Shown piece by piece: positions 61,101 through 64,000 of a stretch of DNA of 64,000 nucleotides. Below the pieces are notes generated by a model. That model was not told the DNA's origin. It did not search any database and saw only the letters and a list, made by a program, of their open reading frames with translations. Source of the stretch: an uncultured Clostridia bacterium (lineage in GTDB: Bacteria > Bacillota > Clostridia > Oscillospirales > Acutalibacteraceae); NCBI GenBank assembly GCA_946186665.1, contig CAMHOE010000003.1, positions 1 through 64,000 of the forward strand, in the 5' to 3' direction. A program made the translations under genes and the position numbers. The stretch's first letter is position 1. Every line of letters begins with the position of its first letter.

Positions 61101-63251
61101 CAATGTACAGGTCTGACGGAAGTCAATGTGCCCTCACAGATAACAGTGTTTAATGATGGTGTTTTCTCAGGCTGTTCAAATCTGCAAAGTGTGTCTGTAC
61201 CATCATCATTGACAAAGTTCAGGTCTTATGTGTTCAGAGGCTGTAAAAAGCTTGAAAGTATTACTTTGCCTGAAACAGCAACATACATAGGCGGATATGC
61301 GTTCCAAGATTGTTCATCTCTTACAAGTATTACTTTACCAAGCAAGGTCACATACTTTGGCGGCGGATTGTTTTCCAACTGTTCAGCACTTGCATCCGTA
61401 ACTATTCCGACCGGCTTTAATTCTCTGTCAGGATATACGTTTTCAGGATGTTCCAGTCTTGAAAGTATAGTTATTCCTGAAGGTATTACTTACATACAAT
61501 ATTCGGAATTCAGCGGATGTACAAAGCTTAAGAGCGTATCTCTTCCGAGTAGTATGAGATGGATCTCCTCCTATGCTTTTAGAAATTGCAGCAGTCTGGA
61601 TAATGTTACGCTCCCGGATGCTTTATCCTATATTTCAAATGAGACCTTCCATGGATGCAGCAGTCTTAAGAATATTACAATTCCTGACAGTGTGACCTTG
61701 ATACAGGATGAGGCGTTTGCTGAATGTACAAGTCTTGAGAGTATAACCATTCCGGACGGTGTTACTGAAATAGGTGCACATGCTTTCAGCGGATGCAGCG
61801 CACTTACAAGTATTGAGCTTCCTGCTGCGCTGACAACATTAGGAGCATTTGCGTTCCAGGATTGCAGCTCGCTTACAAGCGTGGAGCTGCCTGACGGTCT
61901 TGTGAGCATGGGTGATTATGCTTTTTCACTCTGTACTTCACTGACGGAATTTACGGTACCTAAGAACATTGTAGAATTAAGTGACTACTTATTAATGGGA
62001 AATACGTCTCTTACAAAGGTTGTTTTACCTGATGACACTGTGAGCATAGGCGCGTATGATTTCTGTGACTGTGTAAGCCTTACGACGATAAATATACCTG
62101 ATACTGTTGTAAGCATCGGCGACTTCGCATTCTATAACTGTAGTTCACTGTCAGAGCTTAATGTCCCTGATACAGTAGAGCATCTTGGAGCCTTGGCTTT
62201 TGACGGAACTGTATGGTTCAATGAAAAATACGCCGGTGAAGATGTTATCTATATCGGAGACACCTTGTATGAATGTGTAAATCTTCCTGAGGACTCCGTA
62301 AGGATAAGAGCCGGCACAAAGAGAATTGCAAGCGGAGCGTTCAAGGACAAGAGAAACCTTGAATACATCTATATTCCTGACAGCGTTACAAGCATTGAAG
62401 ATTACGCCTTTGACGGATGTACAAATCTTCAGAACATATACAATGCTGACGGTACGGTAGGAGTCGGCAAGAATGTGGTTTCCATAGGAGATTACGCATT
62501 CCGCAGCACGGCACTTACTTATGCTATAATGCCGAATGTCAGAACTGTAGGAAGATATGCTTTTGCCGGAATTGGTTCTCTGAGTGTGATCATCATGCCG
62601 AAGGTAGACACCATAGGTACTGTCTGCAAGGTGAACAGTGATGTATATCCGTATTACTCTGATATGGAATATATGCTTGAATCCTTTACCTTCAGCGGAA
62701 GTTACGGCATCACTGTTATAAGTATGCCGAGTGTGCGCCGGATAGGAAACGGAGCGTTTACTGATTCAATTCTTTTAAGGGATCCATCTCTTGAACAGTC
62801 CGGTTACCTGATACTTCCTGAAACACTTAAGGATATGTCGCCAATGACATATTACAATCATCCTTATTCTAACAGTGGCGATATGGCTGCTTTCTATAAT
62901 TTTGATCATCAGGACGGTGCTGTTTATGTTCCGAACTCATGGGTAAAATATTGGTGCAATACCTATAATGATGATACTAATTCATATTGGTATTTCGCTG
63001 ATACAAGCTCGAGAAACTACTGGTATTTCGAAAGATACGAAGGAATGAGAGAGGAGCTTGCAATATGGTATTATGATTTGATGGGTGTTTCAAGTTACTT
63101 CTATGACGAGGATTACTTTAACAAATACACATCTGATTACTATAACTATTTGGGTTATGGAGGGGATTACGGCGATAACTGCGGCGGAGTTTACTACTAC
63201 GACACCCCGCTGGATATCGATGATAACCTTACAAAGCGCTATGCAGCATGA
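52125..63251 (+). CDS. Giant surface adhesin with SpaA/Cna-B domains and BspA-type leucine-rich repeats
   Basis: The 3708-residue product starts at ATG 52125 (GAGAGG upstream; an in-frame GTG nine bases earlier overlaps it). Residues 1-40 are a signal peptide (cleavage after ASA). Residues ~45-1040 are a large beta-rich region I do not recognise. About 1047-1550 holds five SpaA/Cna-B-like domains, each with K in the first strand (INIFKTD, KLTKYE, LIKTDAE) and E in the last (YYLKEVSAPEGY, YYFLEKTAPEGY), the residues that form isopeptide bonds. About 1552-1690 is a pilin-like domain (SGNITVTKKI...GTWKVSEQ). About 1800-3570 is several dozen 23-residue LRR_5/BspA repeats (TSIGNSAFSGCSAFTGITIP). 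The last ~130 residues are Tyr-rich, with no LPXTG anchor or membrane helix. It probably mediates adhesion; attachment to the cell is unexplained. Confidence 0.9.
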   Translation: MSGRRISYKYKQIYMRFMSVLLVFSMCFGMVIIGDMTASAEGEEDDGTGGFSLSLKWVGDAADEQFYDYDSDIEATRYVRMKVMYSNDSLPSDYEANQIIIVVPGLNDVVRDSTLKPEAIAADMAIESDKAYDWSYTYNSERNEYTFVNNSEMHKEFVFEGMFEIVWKVNSRTSKDNYYKDISATLTTVNGETAVSNTITYQQKRYKDTYVFTDYNPASRIKSKEGVDELVESGKTSGDYYFVKYSDFPYTYTKRSLGLTTCYEYNEYYYLYCDWNIWVREGVNLCGTDGKVGSDDAMIKKTGIVRTLEDGKQYECWTAKNKYARYRYSGLTFYAAYPREIYETDTAPMVRLEAVGTFKGEGISGIFASKDYYIDDITLFEFNYDGASFGASKISSGVWNSFTEYQCTYPCTTYGAVNATDLKSGNREYNSTLRLTMFDTRVSEGDTVTMEIADDLLQVKTTGGSLRALADDEYNFTAISLPSLESFYNINYLRNKVKNYPTELWIRPAGSADYVLYQEFDFGSEAKNVTFDRNDVVGVKLRIKDFDQTIESYYIGVKYKFHTQADDIQFLTETGEFYNNMYISFYSGDGTLLNPNAEGINYPANFDSQYDLDTYGEYKIRRSFMLHIHVIPSIIDSDVYLSRYKQTKTATMFYASETVDFRLPDGNSIEKFSVYFMLPNDVKLQSLYSTPAKLLDQIRLEGWRYDTGVELTNRFLKNHISGISIDEDYIGNGRDRIAIHFDLGEDAILNQSPGLNDFRISIDKIPLVVDIDTLRNQSTGAIDTVKEYTYMINAYAVIDQDDYWSTETSQDLSDDVKRFCDLPLTGDFSVTSASGNFCKFMMANYAQLESLMSVKTGLTSEFRVPKLNNGEFSDVPYTYENSEYTYRIKFRSGQGMSANIVYVNALETDEKAEWHGTFSGIDISDAESKLNVNGIVYYSDTVVDTSVKPDFSDAEVWTTDKDSLTEVKSVAVVFNNGRLQIGASAYLEIKMISPENTDEALNDCITVNSAMIYYDNVNSDTGEIIPDSSSMIMSNRTAIAMTPFIGKINIFKTDSYDNKPLKGVKFELYKRSADPDVADTLVKNNITTDAAGEAVIQNVVYGNYYLKEVSAPEGYEIPADETLIELIDDEPDKIVNVNISNDRKKTKVTLLKTSDKYSGNHPQGARFRLYYADGTPYNTTTYTTNWSGQIVVELPWDSYYFEETQAPSGYTLDTENNKTAFTIKPNGKLDTGDDYYYEEEEEQSNDIVLEVQNKQKPASIKLTKYEMLEDGTETTTPVAGAVYQLYRSADNTMLGTYITDSSGVINVSDVAIGYYYFIEKIPAQGYQLNTEKVEVNVYASNYGMSIRRTTYDKRKNGTVWFEKKDNEGQPVANAEYGLFRSDGTQVDNERKPSSVTYKTDSSGSITISDLWWGDYYVKEVKSPTGYELNETHYNFSVGKTNVRTYIKLSGVDDRILGKAKLIKTDAETGTKKLEGAVYDLYKGDGTLYKKDITTNADGESAVIEDIPWGSYYFLEKTAPEGYAVSDEKVRFSVNYLSAGKVQEIFAEDKELSGNITVTKKIRIDDAVFAHGNPTFIFKVDGKDTDGNPYTAYRSLTFSEEYVNSFKDIGETYVSLDALFTEIPIGTWKVSEQSTIRYDSDKNRIITSGTVNDDGTVTIELSGDTEDTLSGNVTFLNEKTVQSGTSSAGQEQNIVKRKSKVTSISVIWKGDEYLPDPHIYPSDLDVYVVYDDGTTERLNRSDYDLYVGEDKIDGSYLGDLTNGSYVITIEYGNNDKTSRLYKDSFEVKVAPPTAFTYEVTKDKFEENGVTYDGTAVITGYLGDYAEVIHIPETVDGTNVLVNYFEGGARRGYDNDTYKVVGIKGYYYSSDLTAEGAYASCAYGFKDATTVYLPDSVTLIGDAAFKNCTSLVNLDLTNITEIGDYALYGCTALDVTDIEIPNLVTIGDYGFSKVSQIRSLNLPAIQYVGDYAFAGCEGITKDNEGVLGEMGDDYWTLENGRTYLAYWTDQVTFGEYKTPYSGKGDVVPPMLGRDVFYDTPLYNEAKEHCEGSDDFVLIYTDENCSILSSFLYDKTRINYDDLTDDNISYDRDYSFYNMYIDTRTQSIAAYTFYNCDFITALYCSLPFAAPNVYVIGDCAFSGCYRLRYMFERDSTDFIQDSSTGELNYSAYYAWGSVSVIHYRLGKNVFHGCLSLSRYENIPDGTTSVSRVDFVPYVYDTDDGSYYSVYDVVSYNGYYSLYLPDSVTDIEDYTFYKANLNYFRLPDGLKRIGEGVFRDASFNWWEDGDNYIPDSVTEIGDYAFNGAYFALPLTLSKNLKYIGDHAFEYSNAFSYGDGLVLPDGVTHIGDYAFAYSYINGEMELPDSLTYIGEYAFRENSFTKLTVPGSVANIGEGVFNYCRNLESVEICDGVQTIGPYAFAYCTNLTTVTIPDSVTYIDPTAFEGCPRLRLDGGDTVVVDGITYSKDMKTLISCPTSKTGTIVVPDSVTKIEDRAFYYCSWITGVTLPSGLKSIGDNAFYRCERLTTITLPSGLKSISERAFASCTGLTELTLPDGLTSLGDYVFSSCSNITSLTVPESVTSFGDGMFYYCQKLETVTLPSNMTSIPASTFYWCTKLSSFNMPDGVTSIGNSAFVACRALAGITIPDGVTSIGNSAFSGCSAFTGITIPDAVTSIGNNAFSSCSGLTSITIPESVKTIGYEVFRSCSKLESVVLPKKVDSMGYSAFYNCSKLTSVKVTGGTVNTLPQGKLSVNEMFYSCTSLTNMVLPDGITTLGQNMFNNCTSLESLTIPDSVSEYYYYYNSLNNCTALTDINISAECLCKLYGLSSFNMFDSTGLYRNAPNNSYVYIGETLYKYKGTLPAGTEVVLDEGIKGIAPYAFNGSKNIVSVSGPDVEYVGENAFNNCSNLSSIDLGKLKYMGRYAFTNVNSAATQDGENYIGKVFYKYKGTMPADTEITLREGTTQIANQAFSNCSNMISIDIPASVADIGYYAFSQCTGLTEVNVPSQITVFNDGVFSGCSNLQSVSVPSSLTKFRSYVFRGCKKLESITLPETATYIGGYAFQDCSSLTSITLPSKVTYFGGGLFSNCSALASVTIPTGFNSLSGYTFSGCSSLESIVIPEGITYIQYSEFSGCTKLKSVSLPSSMRWISSYAFRNCSSLDNVTLPDALSYISNETFHGCSSLKNITIPDSVTLIQDEAFAECTSLESITIPDGVTEIGAHAFSGCSALTSIELPAALTTLGAFAFQDCSSLTSVELPDGLVSMGDYAFSLCTSLTEFTVPKNIVELSDYLLMGNTSLTKVVLPDDTVSIGAYDFCDCVSLTTINIPDTVVSIGDFAFYNCSSLSELNVPDTVEHLGALAFDGTVWFNEKYAGEDVIYIGDTLYECVNLPEDSVRIRAGTKRIASGAFKDKRNLEYIYIPDSVTSIEDYAFDGCTNLQNIYNADGTVGVGKNVVSIGDYAFRSTALTYAIMPNVRTVGRYAFAGIGSLSVIIMPKVDTIGTVCKVNSDVYPYYSDMEYMLESFTFSGSYGITVISMPSVRRIGNGAFTDSILLRDPSLEQSGYLILPETLKDMSPMTYYNHPYSNSGDMAAFYNFDHQDGAVYVPNSWVKYWCNTYNDDTNSYWYFADTSSRNYWYFERYEGMREELAIWYYDLMGVSSYFYDEDYFNKYTSDYYNYLGYGGDYGDNCGGVYYYDTPLDIDDNLTKRYAA

Positions 63252-63265
63252 GGAGGTGTACATGA

Positions 63266-63814
63266 CTGAGTAAAACAAAAGATATTTTATCGACTGTTGT
63301 CATAGTACTGCTCTCAATAATTCTTGTAGGAATGTTGGTGCTTCGTCTGGTGTTCCATACGGAATTCAAGGTGGTACTTACCGGTTCAATGGAGCCGGAG
63401 CTTCATGTCGGCAGCTTACTGGTCATAATGCCGGCAGAGTATGATGATATCGCTATTGGCGATGATATCACCTTTGTGCGTGACGAGGAGCTTAACCTCG
63501 TTACGCACCGGGTGATAGCCAAAGATGATGAAAACATGACCATTACAACAAAGGGTATTGCAAACAATATCCCCGACAAACCCACTATATACGAGAATGT
63601 TCTGGGCAAGGTGAGACTCAGCATACCGCTTATAGGCTACATAGGAGTATGGCTGTCGACACCGAGCGGAATTATAGCCGTTGTAACAATTGCAGCGGTC
63701 ATCGTGTTGGGTATCATACTGCTGAAGGTGTTCCGAAAGCCTTCACCTGAAGAGACAGAGGAAGGTGTTCAGCCTGAACCTGAGAAAGCGGATGCAGATG
63801 AAAAAATCACTTAA
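63266..63814 (+). CDS. SipW-type (ER-type) signal peptidase I, probable CTG start
   Basis: The frame runs from codon CTG 63266 to TAA 63814 (182 residues). From CTG the chain reads (M)SKTKDILSTVVIVLLSIILVGMLVLRLV, which gives the N-terminal membrane helix that signal peptidases need. The catalytic serine is in KVVLTGSMEPELHVGS, and a histidine (NLVTHRVIAKD) replaces the usual lysine, the ER-type/SipW hallmark. A second membrane helix (IIAVVTIAAVIVLGIILLKVF) is followed by an acidic tail. GGAGG (63252-63256) lies 9 bases before CTG. The only in-frame ATG (63332) is inside the first helix, and the closer ATG 63262 runs into a stop after three codons. It likely processes the TasA-like proteins of this locus. 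Confidence 0.78.
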   Translation: MSKTKDILSTVVIVLLSIILVGMLVLRLVFHTEFKVVLTGSMEPELHVGSLLVIMPAEYDDIAIGDDITFVRDEELNLVTHRVIAKDDENMTITTKGIANNIPDKPTIYENVLGKVRLSIPLIGYIGVWLSTPSGIIAVVTIAAVIVLGIILLKVFRKPSPEETEEGVQPEPEKADADEKIT

Positions 63815-63923
63815 ATGCAGATAAGACGTCATACGGCAGTTTTAATTGTCGTAGTATAAGGGGGAATGCCTATGGTAAATGGAAATAAACGGGCGGTGTG
63901 AAAAGTGCATGGAGGTAAAGATC

Positions 63924-64000
63924 ATGAAAATTAAATCAAAAGCAATTACCACTGCCGCCATGTGTGCCTTGTTTGTTGCTGCTGCGGGCATAGGCACAAC
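63924..64000 (+). CDS. Start of an exported protein (3' end outside window)
   Basis: GGAGG (63911-63915) precedes ATG 63924 at 8 bases. The chain MKIKSKAITTAAMCALFVAAAGIGTT is a hydrophobic signal segment, open to the window edge. By position in the SipW locus it is probably a third TasA/camelysin-like or related exported protein, but only 25 codons are visible. Confidence 0.6.
   Translation, partial: MKIKSKAITTAAMCALFVAAAGIGT

Noticed and set aside
63090-63251. Sortase signal at the adhesin C-terminus
   Set aside because: No LPXTG-like motif, hydrophobic stretch or basic tail is present; the end reads LDIDDNLTKRYAA.
63872-63901. Nine-codon open frame MVNGNKRAV with a GGGGG upstream
   Set aside because: It could be a leader peptide, but there is no attenuator structure or family support at this length.

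Overview
The window comes from a spore-forming, low-to-moderate-GC member of the Firmicutes (Bacillota). It is most likely a Ruminococcus-like member of the Oscillospiraceae. The evidence is a complete spoIIIAA-AH cluster, sigG and cwlD, TtcA-, YloV/FakA- and DegV-type genes, many lipoproteins with serine/threonine-rich linkers, and a BspA-type giant surface protein. The genus is an inference; no 16S rRNA gene is present.

Layout. 1-5300: the end of an SH3b protein, the NAD genes nadB-nadC, a lipoprotein with a long Ser/Glu/Thr tail and a large repeat block. 5300-10500: the GTPase gene hflX, a second lipoprotein, and a small accessory cassette (XRE regulator, ImmA/IrrE-type peptidase, LURP-one-like protein, divergent from a 68-aa protein and a sigma-region-4-like protein), then a DUF378 protein. 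10500-20300: a GH13 glycosidase, an OB-fold-like lipoprotein, a 59-aa Cys-rich protein, radA, cwlD, a coiled-coil protein and a secreted C39-like peptidase with SH3b and five repeat domains. 20300-25700: spoIIIAA to spoIIIAH, with a repeat element lodged between AB and AC. 26500-33650: a TtcA-like tRNA thiolase, an EamA transporter, a TetR regulator, a lipid-type glycosyltransferase, fakA, a DegV/FakB protein and a C39-family lipoprotein. 34100-44700 (minus strand): htpG, ftsK/spoIIIE, uppP, tepA, a small membrane protein, an SGNH hydrolase and a two-gene sufCB unit. 44900-48240: fhs, tsaE, tsaB, rpiB. Then a 43-aa peptide, sigG and tRNA-Leu(CAA). 50884-64000: a surface locus with two TasA/camelysin-like proteins, a 3708-residue adhesin (SpaA/Cna-B domains plus several dozen BspA-type leucine-rich repeats), a SipW-type signal peptidase and the start of another small exported protein.

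The genes form several functional groups: de novo NAD synthesis, sporulation (sigG, spoIIIA, cwlD, FtsK/SpoIIIE), fatty-acid kinase, Fe-S assembly, one-carbon metabolism with tRNA t6A synthesis, and a SipW-dependent surface or biofilm-like structure. No CRISPR array, transposase, integrase, rRNA gene or recognised riboswitch was seen.

The most unusual content is non-coding. At least six composite intergenic repeats (4.6, 12.9, 21.8, 25.8, 33.6 and 49.6 kb) are built from shared modules: a heptanucleotide-periodic stretch, a GTTTTCGC...GCGAAAAC hairpin followed by a TATAAT-containing palindrome, and a GC-rich hairpin module. A separate 26-bp sequence is inserted precisely into hairpin tips and other TTCG|C sites within these repeats. 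Removing it restores the empty-site sequence base for base. Other repeat families are an 83-bp pair with a compensated hairpin, a MITE-like palindrome, and a paired hairpin element near 7.6 and 36.1 kb.
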